The notes below the pieces were generated by a model. That model saw only the letters and a list, made by a program, of their open reading frames with translations, was not told where the DNA came from and did not search any database. Positions 55,974 to 64,000 of a stretch of DNA of 64,000 bases are shown piece after piece (the stretch's first letter is position 1; each line of letters starts with the position of its first letter). A program made the translations under genes and the position numbers. Source of the DNA: Comamonadaceae bacterium UBA2121 (GTDB taxonomy: Bacteria; Pseudomonadota; Gammaproteobacteria; Burkholderiales; Burkholderiaceae_C); NCBI GenBank assembly GCA_002331385.1, contig DCYB01000013.1, positions 310,001-374,000 of the forward strand, in the 5' to 3' direction.

Positions 55974-57962
55974 ATGATCACGCTTCGTAACGTCACCCTG
56001 CGCCGCAGTGCGCGCGTGCTGCTGGACAGCACCTCCGTCACCATCAACCCCGGCGAAAAGGTCGGCCTCGTCGGTCGTAACGGCGCGGGCAAGTCCACGC
56101 TGTTCGCGCTGCTCAACGGCAGCCTGCACGAGGATGGGGGCGAATTTTTCATGCCCGCACAATGGCGCATGGCGCAGGTCGAGCAGAACATGCCCGAAAC
56201 CTCCGAGTCCGCCACGGCCTTCGTGCTCGACGGCGACTCGCGCCTGACCGAGTTGCGCACCGCGCTGGAGCGCGCCGAAGCGGCCAGCGACGGCATGGCC
56301 ATCGCGCAGGTGCACTCCGACCTCGCCGATGCGGGCGTGCACGACGCGACCGCCCGCGCGCAGGCGCTGATTCTGGGATTGGGCTTCCAGGTGCACGAAC
56401 TGGAGCGGCCGGTCAACAGCTTCTCGGGCGGCTGGCGCATGCGCCTGCAATTGGCCCGGGCGCTGATGTGCCCGAGCGACATCCTGCTGCTCGACGAACC
56501 AACCAACCACCTGGACCTCGACGCCCTCGTCTGGCTGGAAGCCTGGCTCAAGCGCTATCCCGGCACGCTCATCGTCATCAGCCACGACCGGGAATTTCTC
56601 GACGCGGTGACGGACGTCACGCTGCACATTGAAAACGCCAAGCTCACCCGCTACGGCGGCAATTACAGCAAGTTCGAAGACCTGCGCGCCCAGCAGTTGG
56701 AACTGCAACAAGCCGCTTTCGAACGCCAGCAGGACAAGATCGCCCATCTGCAGAAGTTCATCGACCGCTTCAAGGCCAAGGCCACCAAGGCCAAGCAGGC
56801 GCAAAGCCGGGTCAAGGCGCTGGAACGCATGGAAAAGATTGCGCCCGTGCTGGCAGCGGCCGATTTCACGTTTGAATTCAAGGAACCCGCCAATCTGCCC
56901 AATCCGATGCTCGCCATCACCGATGCGAGTTTCGGCTACCGCGCTGACGACGACAGCGAAACGCTGATCCTGCGCCACGTGAACCGCTCGGTGCTCGCCG
57001 GCCAGCGCATCGGTATCCTGGGCGCGAATGGTCAGGGTAAATCGACGCTGGTCAAAACCATCGCGCGTGAAATGCCGCAACTGGCGGGCAAGGTCACCGA
57101 AGGCAAGGGACTGAACATTGGCTACTTCGCCCAGCAAGAGCTGGACGTGCTGCGCCCGGACGACTCGCCGCTGGCACACATGATTCGCCTTGCCAAGGAG
57201 CTCGGCCCGGAGTCGAAGGAGCCTTCACGCGAGCAGGATCTGCGCAACTATCTGGGCAGCTTCAATTTCAACGGCGACATGGTGAGCCAGGCCGTCGGCT
57301 CCATGAGCGGCGGCGAAAAGGCGCGGCTGGTGCTGGCGATGATCGTCTGGCAACGCCCGAACCTCCTGCTGCTGGACGAGCCTACCAATCACCTGGACCT
57401 CGCCACACGCGAGGCCCTGTCGATGGCGCTCAACAGCTTTGACGGCACCGTCATGCTGGTCAGCCACGACCGTGCCCTGCTGCGTGCCGTGTGTGACGAC
57501 TTCTGGCTGGTCGGACGCGGCAAGGTCGAACCCTTCGATGGCGATCTGGACGACTATCAGCGCTATCTGCTGGACGAGTCCAAGCGCCTGCGCGAAGAAG
57601 CCAAACTTGCCCAAGCTGAAGCATCGGCCCCTCCCGAAGCAGCGAAGGCCGACACCGCCCCCACCATCGATCCCAAGGAACAGCGGCGCCTGGCAGCGCA
57701 GGCACGCCAGCTTCTGGCCGAGAAGACCCGTCCGTTCCGCAAGGAGTTGGAGCAGATCGACAAGAAGCTCCCGCAGCTGACGGCAGAGCGCACGGCACTG
57801 GAAGAAAAGCTGTCAACGCCCGGCCTCTCCGGCAACGACATCGCAGACGCAGGTAAGCAACTCAAAACGGTCAACGACAGCATCGATGCCCTGGAAGAGC
57901 GCTGGCTGGAGCTATCGGAGAAGATCGAAAGCATCCAGCAGGAACTGGGCGCCGAAGCGTGA
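55974..57962 (+). CDS. ABC-F family ATPase (YheS/Uup-like)
   Basis: A 662-residue soluble protein with two ABC domains and no membrane segment. Walker A motifs are GRNGAGKST (about 35-43) and GANGQGKST (about 345-353). Signature motifs are SFSGGWRMRLQLARAL and MSGGEKARLVLAMI, and both Walker B motifs read LLLDEPTNHLDL. The linker QQDKIAHLQKFIDRFKAKATKAKQAQSR is the P-site tRNA interaction region, and a C-terminal coiled-coil (about 540-660) resembles YheS and Uup. ABC-F proteins act on stalled ribosomes. It is a single gene ahead of the repeat region. Confidence 0.9.
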   Translation: MITLRNVTLRRSARVLLDSTSVTINPGEKVGLVGRNGAGKSTLFALLNGSLHEDGGEFFMPAQWRMAQVEQNMPETSESATAFVLDGDSRLTELRTALERAEAASDGMAIAQVHSDLADAGVHDATARAQALILGLGFQVHELERPVNSFSGGWRMRLQLARALMCPSDILLLDEPTNHLDLDALVWLEAWLKRYPGTLIVISHDREFLDAVTDVTLHIENAKLTRYGGNYSKFEDLRAQQLELQQAAFERQQDKIAHLQKFIDRFKAKATKAKQAQSRVKALERMEKIAPVLAAADFTFEFKEPANLPNPMLAITDASFGYRADDDSETLILRHVNRSVLAGQRIGILGANGQGKSTLVKTIAREMPQLAGKVTEGKGLNIGYFAQQELDVLRPDDSPLAHMIRLAKELGPESKEPSREQDLRNYLGSFNFNGDMVSQAVGSMSGGEKARLVLAMIVWQRPNLLLLDEPTNHLDLATREALSMALNSFDGTVMLVSHDRALLRAVCDDFWLVGRGKVEPFDGDLDDYQRYLLDESKRLREEAKLAQAEASAPPEAAKADTAPTIDPKEQRRLAAQARQLLAEKTRPFRKELEQIDKKLPQLTAERTALEEKLSTPGLSGNDIADAGKQLKTVNDSIDALEERWLELSEKIESIQQELGAEA

Positions 57963-58255
57963 AACAACGGCGCGAGCGACGCCTGCCCGGCTCGCTCTGC
58001 CAGCCGACTTTTCGCGCCGAAGCGTAACCATGTTTCTGAAAATGTTAGTCAAACAGATTGATTAACCTTGTATTTTAGTTCAAGCAAAACAATAAATATG
58101 AACCCTATCTATTTGATTTTATTAAATATTTATGGTTTAAAAATTGGTCAATGAAGTTATCGGGAGAACCCTAAGAAAATTTGCACTTTCGAGGTCTCCG
58201 GTGTCAACGGGAGCGGCAGGCGGCACGTTGTTCATGCATCAAAAGGAGTTTTCGT
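57963..58255. other. AT-rich leader before the first micropeptide unit
   Basis: About 290 bases after the ABC-F gene. It changes from GC-rich to markedly AT-rich at about 58030. TGGTTTAAA at about 58133 resembles an extended -10. From about 58170 the sequence can be aligned with the leader of the second unit (AACCC, AGAAAA, TTGCA, TGTCAACG). Confidence 0.5.
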
Positions 58256-58330
58256 ATGAATACCACTGCTATCCTCGCTGCCTGGCCTGACGACGAACGT
58301 GATCGCAAGCGCGCACCCGCCCGCTTCTGA
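58256..58330 (+). CDS. 24-residue micropeptide, copy A
   Basis: A complete 24-codon frame beginning MNTTAILAAWP, then an acidic Asp-Asp-Glu, a run of Arg/Lys, and ending RAPARF. The ribosome site AAAGGAG lies eight bases upstream. The peptide is identical to copy B at 58793, while the DNA differs at four positions, all silent third bases. This pattern is what selection on the peptide would leave. It has no membrane helix, and a short transcript with a 13-bp terminator follows. It could be a functional small protein or a regulatory leader frame; I do not recognise it. Confidence 0.72.
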   Translation: MNTTAILAAWPDDERDRKRAPARF

Positions 58331-58344
58331 GCGTGCCGGAGCCC

Positions 58345-58370
58345 GCTGGTTGCTCTCTAGCTGAACCAGC
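58345..58370 (+). other. Stem-loop after the copy A frame
   Basis: GCTGGTT and AACCAGC pair over a 12-base loop, 14 bases past the stop codon. It is not followed by a T-run. It may be part of a structured RNA; copy B lacks the same sequence. Confidence 0.4.
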
Positions 58371-58436
58371 CCTGTAATCCGACACGCAGCGGGATGCGCT
58401 AAAGCCGTATCACACCGCTCCTGGCCATTCCAGAAC

Positions 58437-58470
58437 AACCCCGTCATCGCTCCCGATGGCGGGGTTTTCG
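58437..58470 (+). terminator. Terminator of micropeptide unit A
   Basis: AACCCCGTCATCG, loop CTCC, CGATGGCGGGGTT then TTCGTTT: a 13-base stem with one G-T pair. It ends a transcript of roughly 250 to 300 bases carrying the copy A frame. Confidence 0.85.
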
Positions 58471-58792
58471 TTTGTCCGCTTGAAGGCGCACCGTTCAGCC
58501 GCCCTGCGCCGTGCGGCATCCACGTACGTTCACGCAGTCCCACTACCGATTTCGTTGGATGATGTTTCTGCGGACTGAAAATGTAGGGATGATTGGCGCT
58601 TGAATCGGCCAAAAATCACTTCAAGTATCACCATCAAAAATTGAAATAACTTATTGTTTTAAAACACATTTAAAGCAATTATCTTTGATGAAAAGTGACT
58701 GGTATAAACCCGTAGAAAACTTGCATTTGCTTTCGTTCGGATGTCAACGCAGGCGGGGCCATCAGCGTTGAACACGTACAAAGGAGTTTTCT
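58471..58792. other. Spacer between micropeptide units, with leader of copy B
   Basis: About 320 bases without a supported gene. An AT-rich segment (58610-58700) ends in TGGTATAAA (58700-58708), an extended -10 element that probably drives copy B. Blocks matching the copy A leader follow at about 58707-58760. Confidence 0.5.
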
Positions 58793-58867
58793 ATGAATAC
58801 CACTGCTATCCTCGCTGCCTGGCCCGACGACGAACGTGATCGCAAGCGCGCTCCCGCCCGTTTTTGA
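58793..58867 (+). CDS. 24-residue micropeptide, copy B
   Basis: The second copy of the frame, encoding the same 24 residues as copy A through four synonymous differences (codons 11, 20, 23 and 24). Its ribosome site AAAGGAG is identical and has nearly the same spacing. An extended -10 (TGGTATAAA) lies about 85 bases upstream, and a terminator lies about 110 bases downstream, shared with phaB. Function unknown. The exact peptide conservation against diverged flanks is the main evidence for translation. Confidence 0.72.
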   Translation: MNTTAILAAWPDDERDRKRAPARF

Positions 58868-58974
58868 GCGCATGTCGCTGACCTGACGCCCAAAGCGATC
58901 ACGGCATCAGCAGACCATTAGCGCAGCGGGCTTGGCTCCGGCCCTCCCTGTTCACTCACGAGCTAATAAGCCAA

Positions 58975-59004
58975 CAAAAAACCCCGCCTGAGCGGGGTTT
59001 GGCT
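58975..59004. terminator. Bidirectional terminator between micropeptide unit B and phaB
   Basis: AAACCCCGC, loop CTGA, GCGGGGTTT. On the minus strand it is followed by a T-run, ending the phaB transcript; on the plus strand GGCTTTT follows, a weaker tail for unit B. Confidence 0.85.
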
Positions 59005-59048
59005 TTTCTGGCCTCCGCAATGGTCGGCCAGAAATCGGGGCATGCCAA

Positions 59049-59786
59049 TCAATGCATGTGCAGGCCACCATTGACCGAGAAGTCGGCGCCAGTGGCGTAA
59101 CCACCCTCATCCGACGACAGCCACGAAATGATCGAGGCGATCTCGCTCGGCTCGCCCAGTCGCTTGACGGGCACGGAACCAACGATCTTCTCCAGCACTT
59201 CGGGACGAATGGCCTTGACCATGTCGGTGCCGATGTAGCCGGGGCTGACGGTGTTGACTGTCACGCCCTTGGTCGCCAGCTCTTGCGCCAGCGCCATCGA
59301 GAAACCGTGCATACCTGCCTTGGCGGCGGAATAGTTGGTCTGGCCGGCTTGACCCTTGGCGCCGTTCACCGAGCTGATATTGACGATGCGGCCCCAGCCC
59401 TTTTCCACCATGTCTGCGACGACTTGCTTGGTCACGTTGAACATGGAGTTCAGATTGGTCTCGATCACGGCGTCCCAGTCTTCGCGGGACATCTTCACGA
59501 ACATGCGGTCACGTGTGATGCCCGCGTTGTTGACCAGCACGTCGATGGTGCCGTGCTCTGCTTTGGCCTTGGTAAAGGCTTCGACGGTGGAATCCCAATC
59601 GCCGACATTGCCGACGGATGCGTAAAAGGTGTAGCCCAGTGCCTTTTGTTCTGCCAGCCACTTGGCATGGTCGCGAGTGGGACCGCAGCCTGCGATCACC
59701 TTGAAACCATCCTTGTGCAGCCGCTGACAAATCGCGGTACCAATGCCGCCCATCCCTCCGGTGACGTATGCTACTTTTTGACTCAC
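59049..59786 (-). CDS. phaB: Acetoacetyl-CoA reductase
   Basis: A 245-residue short-chain dehydrogenase reducing acetoacetyl-CoA to (R)-3-hydroxybutyryl-CoA with NADPH, the monomer supply for PHB. The cofactor loop is VTGGMGGIGTAI, NNAG follows, and the catalytic Ser and YSAAK tetrad is in ISSVNGAKGQAGQTNYSAAKAG. The start is a GTG at 59786 with an AGGAGA ribosome site; the resulting protein begins SQKVAYVTGG, exactly as PhaB proteins do. It follows phaA after 148 bases and ends at a shared terminator. Confidence 0.94.
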   Translation of the reverse strand: MSQKVAYVTGGMGGIGTAICQRLHKDGFKVIAGCGPTRDHAKWLAEQKALGYTFYASVGNVGDWDSTVEAFTKAKAEHGTIDVLVNNAGITRDRMFVKMSREDWDAVIETNLNSMFNVTKQVVADMVEKGWGRIVNISSVNGAKGQAGQTNYSAAKAGMHGFSMALAQELATKGVTVNTVSPGYIGTDMVKAIRPEVLEKIVGSVPVKRLGEPSEIASIISWLSSDEGGYATGADFSVNGGLHMH

Positions 59787-59934
59787 GCCTATCTCCTGTA
59801 AAAGTGGATCTGGATCGATCCGGTTTCCACTCTACCCAGAATATTTTCGAGCACACTGCAGGAAAACACTGGCTAGAACGAATTCTCACAATTAAATTGC
59901 TCAAATCGATTGTTTGAGCATTCCGGCTACCAAT

Positions 59935-61116
59935 TTATCGCTCCACCGCCAGCGACACGCCCATGCCGCCGCCAATGCACAGCGCGGCAATGCCCTTCTT
60001 GGCATCGCGGCGCTGCATCTCGTGCAGCAGCGACACCAGTACGCGGCAACCGGAAGCGCCAATCGGGTGGCCCAGGGCGATGGCGCCGCCATTCACGTTG
60101 ACCTTGGCGGGGTCCACGCCCAGCTCCTTGTTCACGGCGCACGCCTGCGCCGCAAACGCTTCGTTCAACTCGAACAGGTCCACGTCTTCGACCTTCCAGC
60201 CTGCACGTTTGAGCGCCTTGCGCGTTGCTGGTACCGGGCCGATGCCCATGATGGTCGGGTCCAGCCCGCTGGTGCCATACGCCACGATGCGCGCCAGTGG
60301 CTTGAGGCCCAGCTCCTTGGCCTTGCTCGCGCTCATCACCACCACGGCGGCTGCACCATCGTTGATGCCGGAGGCATTGCCTGCCGTCACGGAGCCCGCC
60401 TTGTCGAATGCCGGGCGCAGGCGCTCCAGCGCGGCTTCGTCGGTCTTACGGTTGATGTATTCGTCCGCGTCAAAAACGACGGGATCCCCCTTCTTCTGCG
60501 GAATCTCCACCGGGACGATCTCGTCCTTGAAGCGGCCCGCATCCTGCGCCGCGGCCGCCTTCTTCTGGCTCGCGAGGGCCAGCGCGTCCTGCTGCTCGCG
60601 CGACACTTCGAACTGCTTGGCCACGTTTTCGGCGGTGATGCCCATGTGGTAGTGGTTATAGGCGTCGAGCAGGCCGTCCACGATCATGGTGTCCACCAGC
60701 TTCCAGTCGCCCATGCGCATGCCGTCACGCGAGTTGGGCAGGACGTGGGCCGATGCGCTCATGTTCTCCTGTCCGCCTGCGACAACGATTTCGCTGTCGC
60801 CCGCGGCGATGGCCTGCGCGGCCAGCATCACGGCCTTGAGGCCCGAGCCGCACACCGCATTGATCGTGAGGGCGGGCGTTTCTTTGGCCACACCCGCCTT
60901 GATCATCGCCTGACGCGCGGGATTTTGCCCCGCGCCGGCAGCCAGGACCTGACCCATGATGACTTCGCCCACCTGATCGAGCGGCACGTTGGCGCGCTGG
61001 AGCGCCTCCTTGATGACCAGTGCGCCCAGATCGGTCGCAGGCACTTTGGCGAGGCTTCCGCCGAACTTGCCGACCGGCGTACGGACGGCGGAAACGATGA
61101 CGATGTCTTCACTCAT
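59935..61116 (-). CDS. phaA: Acetyl-CoA acetyltransferase (beta-ketothiolase)
   Basis: A 393-residue thiolase condensing two acetyl-CoA to acetoacetyl-CoA; some members also take propionyl-CoA. Cys89 in NAVCGSGLKAV is the acyl-accepting cysteine, GGAIALGHPIGASG holds the catalytic histidine, and CIGGGMGVSLAVER at the end carries the second cysteine. The start at MSEDIVIVSAVRTPVGKFGG matches thiolases; the frame upstream of it is non-coding. It lies about 200 bases after phaC; that gap includes a hairpin (CAACGCC/GGCGTTG, 61258-61291). Confidence 0.95.
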   Translation of the reverse strand: MSEDIVIVSAVRTPVGKFGGSLAKVPATDLGALVIKEALQRANVPLDQVGEVIMGQVLAAGAGQNPARQAMIKAGVAKETPALTINAVCGSGLKAVMLAAQAIAAGDSEIVVAGGQENMSASAHVLPNSRDGMRMGDWKLVDTMIVDGLLDAYNHYHMGITAENVAKQFEVSREQQDALALASQKKAAAAQDAGRFKDEIVPVEIPQKKGDPVVFDADEYINRKTDEAALERLRPAFDKAGSVTAGNASGINDGAAAVVVMSASKAKELGLKPLARIVAYGTSGLDPTIMGIGPVPATRKALKRAGWKVEDVDLFELNEAFAAQACAVNKELGVDPAKVNVNGGAIALGHPIGASGCRVLVSLLHEMQRRDAKKGIAALCIGGGMGVSLAVER

Positions 61117-61314
61117 GATGGTTCTCTCTCCTTGGTTGCGGCGTGCCGCGAGGCGGCGGCATGCCTCATTCTGGCTTGCACACAGCAGCGTATCCGCGCT
61201 GCCTTTCCCTGTTGTGACTATCCCGTATACAAAGGAATAGACAGGCGCGAGCGCACACAACGCCAGCGCCCTTGCGGACACTGAGGCGTTGAGAGGCAAG
61301 CATGCGGTTTTCCT

Positions 61315-63030
61315 TTACGCCTTTTGCTGGACGTAGCTGCCGGGCGCGGGCTCCCTGGCCTTGAATTTGACGCCCTTGCCGTAGGTCTTGGGCGCGGCGA
61401 TCTGGCGACCGCCGTATCCGGCGAGCCACTCGGACCAGTCCGTCCACCAGCTACCGGGATGTTCGGTCGATCCCGCGAGCCACTGGTCCAGCGACTCGGG
61501 GAACTTGGTCTGCGATCCGGTCCAGTAGCTGCGCTTTTTCTTCGCAGGCGGATTGATCACGCCTGCAATGTGGCCCGAAGCACCCATCACGAAGCGCTTC
61601 TTGCCGGGGAAGATCTGCGTAGAAGCATACGCGCCTTCGATCGGCACGATGTGGTCCTCGCGCGAGCCGTAGATGTAGAACGGAACGTCCACTTGTGACA
61701 AATCCAGCGCCTCGCCGCACACGGTGACACCGCCCGGCTCCTTGAGCTGGTTTTCCAGATAGAAATTGCGCAGGTACCACGCATACCATGGGCCGGGCAG
61801 ATTGGTCGAATCGCTGTTCCAGTACAGCAGATCGAACGGCGGCGGCGTTTCCCCCTTGAGGTAGTTGCCCACCACGTAGTTCCACACCAGATCATTGGGG
61901 CGCAGGAAGCTGAAGGTGGATGCCAGATCCTGTCCCTTCATCAACCCGCCTTTCCCCATCTGCATTTCGCGGAAGCGCACGAAATTCTCGTCGATGAACA
62001 CGTCGAGAATGCCCGTGTGCGTGAAGTCCACCAGCGCCGTCAGCAGCGTGGCGCTGGCCACGGGCTCCTCGCCGCGTGCGGCCAGCACGCCCAGCGCATT
62101 CACCAGCATGGTGCCGCCGACGCAAAAGCCCAGGGCATTGATTTGCTCTGCTCCGGTGATCTCCTGCACCGTATTGATGGCGGTGATGACGGCGTCTTCG
62201 ATGTAGTCGTCCCACGTGGCCTGCGTCATGGACTCGTCCGGGTTGCGCCAGCTCACCACAAAGGTGCGATGGCCTTCGGCCACCAGATGGCGAATGAGGG
62301 AGTTTTCCGGTTGCAGGTCGAGGATGTAGAACTTGTTGATGCACGGCGGCACCAGCAGGAACGGGCGCTCATAGACCTTGGCCGTAAGTGGCTTGTATTC
62401 GATGAGCTGGAAGTACTTGTTCTCGAACACCACCGCGCCTTCGGTCGTGGCCACGTTGCGGCCCACTTCAAACTGGCTTTCGTCGGTCATCGAGATATGG
62501 CCCTGCTGCATGTCGCGCAACAGGTTGGCCATGCCCTGCGCGATGCTTTCGCCCTGCGTCTCCAGCGCCTTCTTCTGTGCCTCGGCATTGAATGCGAGGA
62601 AGTTGCTGGGCGACATGGCAGCGATCCACTGCTCCACTCCAAAACGGATGCGGGCCCGCGTTTTCTCGTCGGCCTGCACGGCTTCCGCCATGCCCATCAG
62701 CGCTTTCGCCTGCAGCATGTAGGCTGACGCGATGGCCGATGCCAGCGGGTTCTGCTGCCAGCCTTCGCCCGCGAAGCGCCGATCGGAACTGGGTTTGGCG
62801 GCCGCCGGCTGCATGCCGTTGACCATCAGGGCCTGCATTTCCTTGAGGTAGTTCTGCTGCACTTCTGTCAGCTTTTCTGGCGAAAGGCTGAGTTGTGCTC
62901 CGGGTTGCAGAGATGCGGCAAGGGCACCCAGATCAGGTTGCGGCAGCGATTGCAGCATCCGGCTCCAGCTTTCCCCCCACAGTTGCTGGAATTGGCGGGC
63001 TCCCTCGGCCCAGCGTGCGTCAGAATCCAT
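61315..63030 (-). CDS. phaC: Class I polyhydroxyalkanoate synthase
   Basis: A 571-residue PHA polymerase that joins (R)-3-hydroxyacyl-CoA units on the granule surface. The lipase-like box GFCVGGTM has Cys303 as the acyl-carrying nucleophile. REDHIVP and SGHIAGVINPP supply the expected Asp and His. Length and the single-subunit form are class I, preferring short-chain monomers. The start MDSDARWAEG has AGGAGA upstream; the frame upstream is spurious. It is the first gene of phaC-phaA-phaB. Confidence 0.96.
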   Translation of the reverse strand: MDSDARWAEGARQFQQLWGESWSRMLQSLPQPDLGALAASLQPGAQLSLSPEKLTEVQQNYLKEMQALMVNGMQPAAAKPSSDRRFAGEGWQQNPLASAIASAYMLQAKALMGMAEAVQADEKTRARIRFGVEQWIAAMSPSNFLAFNAEAQKKALETQGESIAQGMANLLRDMQQGHISMTDESQFEVGRNVATTEGAVVFENKYFQLIEYKPLTAKVYERPFLLVPPCINKFYILDLQPENSLIRHLVAEGHRTFVVSWRNPDESMTQATWDDYIEDAVITAINTVQEITGAEQINALGFCVGGTMLVNALGVLAARGEEPVASATLLTALVDFTHTGILDVFIDENFVRFREMQMGKGGLMKGQDLASTFSFLRPNDLVWNYVVGNYLKGETPPPFDLLYWNSDSTNLPGPWYAWYLRNFYLENQLKEPGGVTVCGEALDLSQVDVPFYIYGSREDHIVPIEGAYASTQIFPGKKRFVMGASGHIAGVINPPAKKKRSYWTGSQTKFPESLDQWLAGSTEHPGSWWTDWSEWLAGYGGRQIAAPKTYGKGVKFKAREPAPGSYVQQKA

Positions 63031-63159
63031 GGTGTCTCCTACGGTCGCGTTGGTACCCGGATTATTTTTCCGGTACTCACATCCTACAGGGTGCCGCGAC
63101 GGTTTTTTCCATAATTGAGTGCAGGCACTAGCTTTTAGTTGTGTCGGAGTTTTTCCTGA

Positions 63160-63504
63160 ATGGTCCTGATCCTGGTAGTTCTCGCGTGGATCTATGTCAC
63201 GCTCATGATGGCCGTCGCTGAGGCCACGGCCGTTAACGGCACCGTGCTGGGCGCTGTTGTTACCTTCGTGCTGTACGGTCTGCTCCCGATCTCGATCATC
63301 GTCTACATCTTCAGCACGCCCGCGCGCAAACGCGCTCGCAAGGCGCGCGAAGCGATGGCCGAGCGCCAGTGGCATGCCGCGCAGGCCGCCACCGCGAGCA
63401 CAGATCAGGAAAAAGCAGCATCAGCCGTCGATCCAGACCGCAGCAGCCAGCCGACCGCTAGCGCCGAGAGCGCGTTGGTCGCGCCGGTACGAAAAGAACC
63501 GTGA
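63160..63504 (+). CDS. Small membrane protein of unknown function
   Basis: A 114-residue protein with two predicted membrane helices (about 2-23 and 27-52), a strongly basic loop after the second (PARKRARKAREAM), and a polar low-complexity tail. A GGAG ribosome site lies upstream. It diverges from phaC. Its last 28 codons overlap the 3' end of the converging pgeF gene, so the tail may be recently extended. No family recognised. Confidence 0.7.
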   Translation: MVLILVVLAWIYVTLMMAVAEATAVNGTVLGAVVTFVLYGLLPISIIVYIFSTPARKRARKAREAMAERQWHAAQAATASTDQEKAASAVDPDRSSQPTASAESALVAPVRKEP

Positions 63505-64000
63505 TGGTTGACTGACGGTGCACCACGCTGTGCTGCTGTCATTGCCATGAATGTGAGGCACCCCGGCTGCTGTCAAACGCTGGCGGGCAAGCGCGGCCAG
63601 ATCGGCACGGTACTTGTCGTTGCCCTGCGGTAGAAAGTGCGATGCGGCTGCCGCGTCGTGGGCGCAGAACGCCGCGCGCACCTCGGCGCCCACCTCGAAC
63701 GCATCCTGTCCGATGCAGGGGCCAAGCCATGCCAGCAGATCGCTGCCGCCACCCAGTTCCGCCACCACTTTTTCCAGCACGCCGCCCTGCCCCGCGACAC
63801 CCGCAAGTCCGCGCCAACCCGCGTGCGCGGCGGCCACGGCGGAGCCATCGCGCTTGCAAAACAGCACCGGCAGGCAATCCGCCACCATGATCACGCACGC
63901 CGTCTGCGGCACGCGCGTGGCGCAGGCATCGGCCTGTTCACCATCCGGCGTGGTGGCGTCAAGCCACCGCAAATCCGTGCCATGCACCTGCTGGAGAAAA
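63421..64000 (-). CDS. pgeF: PgeF/YfiH family purine nucleoside phosphorylase-like protein, 5' end beyond the window
   Basis: The C-terminal 192 residues of a Cu-oxidase_4 (laccase-domain) protein. The QQVHG motif is at the window edge, followed by VMVADCLPVLFC, AAHAGWRGLAGG-like AAHAGWRGLAGV, WLGPCIGQDAFEVG and the ending FFSYRRD. His and Cys residues in VHG, DCLP and HAGWRG form the metal site. Family members have peptidoglycan-editing or purine nucleoside cleavage roles; the older laccase label is doubtful. The gene continues past 64000, so start and N-terminus are not seen. It overlaps the converging small membrane gene by 84 bases. Confidence 0.88.
   Translation of the reverse strand, partial: FLQQVHGTDLRWLDATTPDGEQADACATRVPQTACVIMVADCLPVLFCKRDGSAVAAAHAGWRGLAGVAGQGGVLEKVVAELGGGSDLLAWLGPCIGQDAFEVGAEVRAAFCAHDAAAASHFLPQGNDKYRADLAALARQRLTAAGVPHIHGNDSSTAWCTVSQPSRFFSYRRDQRALGASGRLAAAVWIDG

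Larger units (their letters stand above)
58170..58872 (+). repeat. Tandem duplication of a micropeptide transcription unit
   Basis: Two diverged copies about 540 bases apart. Shared blocks are an AACCC-x-AGAAAA-TTGCA leader, TGTCAACG, an AAAGGAGTTTTC ribosome site, and a 75-base coding frame differing at four bases. The sequence after the frames has diverged strongly apart from TGAGCG and CGCAGCGGG. Each unit ends in its own terminator. Confidence 0.85.

Overview
The window reads as chromosomal DNA of a GC-rich betaproteobacterium, most likely of the Comamonadaceae. This is inferred from gene content: TctC/Bug-type solute receptors paired with CaiB-type CoA-transferases, a class I phaC-phaA-phaB cluster, and a dapC-dapD-pilU-dapE-prmB block. 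No genus is claimed. No rRNA, tRNA, CRISPR array, insertion sequence or phage gene was seen.

Positions 1-17.4 kb hold carboxylic acid and acyl-CoA metabolism. A minus-strand LysR / TctC receptor / CaiB CoA-transferase / crotonase module is followed by a minus-strand operon for the methylmalonyl-CoA route (mutase, MeaB chaperone, then the beta and alpha subunits of propionyl-CoA carboxylase). Across a divergent promoter region lies a plus-strand module of CoA-transferase, TctC receptor, HMG-CoA-lyase-like enzyme and GntR regulator, then a long-chain acyl-CoA synthetase closed by a strong terminator.

Positions 17.4-41.6 kb are a complete type VI secretion locus. It runs PAAR and vgrG (minus); tssB, tssC, hcp, tagJ, tssE, tssF, tssG (plus); an unknown gene, tssM, tssL with an OmpA domain, tssK, tssJ with a proline-rich tail, and clpV (minus); then tssA and an FHA-domain gene (plus). 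All 13 core components are present. No effector or immunity gene is recognisable. Beyond it, 41.6-43.7 kb is AT-richer, mostly non-coding DNA with two paralogous 70-residue proteins that look like minimal winged helices.

Positions 43.7-57.9 kb are mainly housekeeping: dusA, a RelA/SpoT-domain protein, intracellular PHA depolymerase phaZ, a lone rnfB, the lysine/diaminopimelate genes with pilU embedded, prmB, a ferritin-like di-iron protein, a DUF3014 membrane protein and an ABC-F ATPase.

Positions 58.0-59.0 kb carry the most unusual element: two tandem transcription units, each with an ideal Shine-Dalgarno, an identical 24-codon reading frame and a terminator. The two frames differ only at four synonymous third positions. 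After them come phaB, phaA and phaC (minus), a small membrane protein, and a pgeF gene cut by the window edge. Propionyl-CoA metabolism, acyl-CoA activation, PHA synthesis and PHA mobilisation together suggest an organism that stores and recycles short-chain acyl-CoA units.
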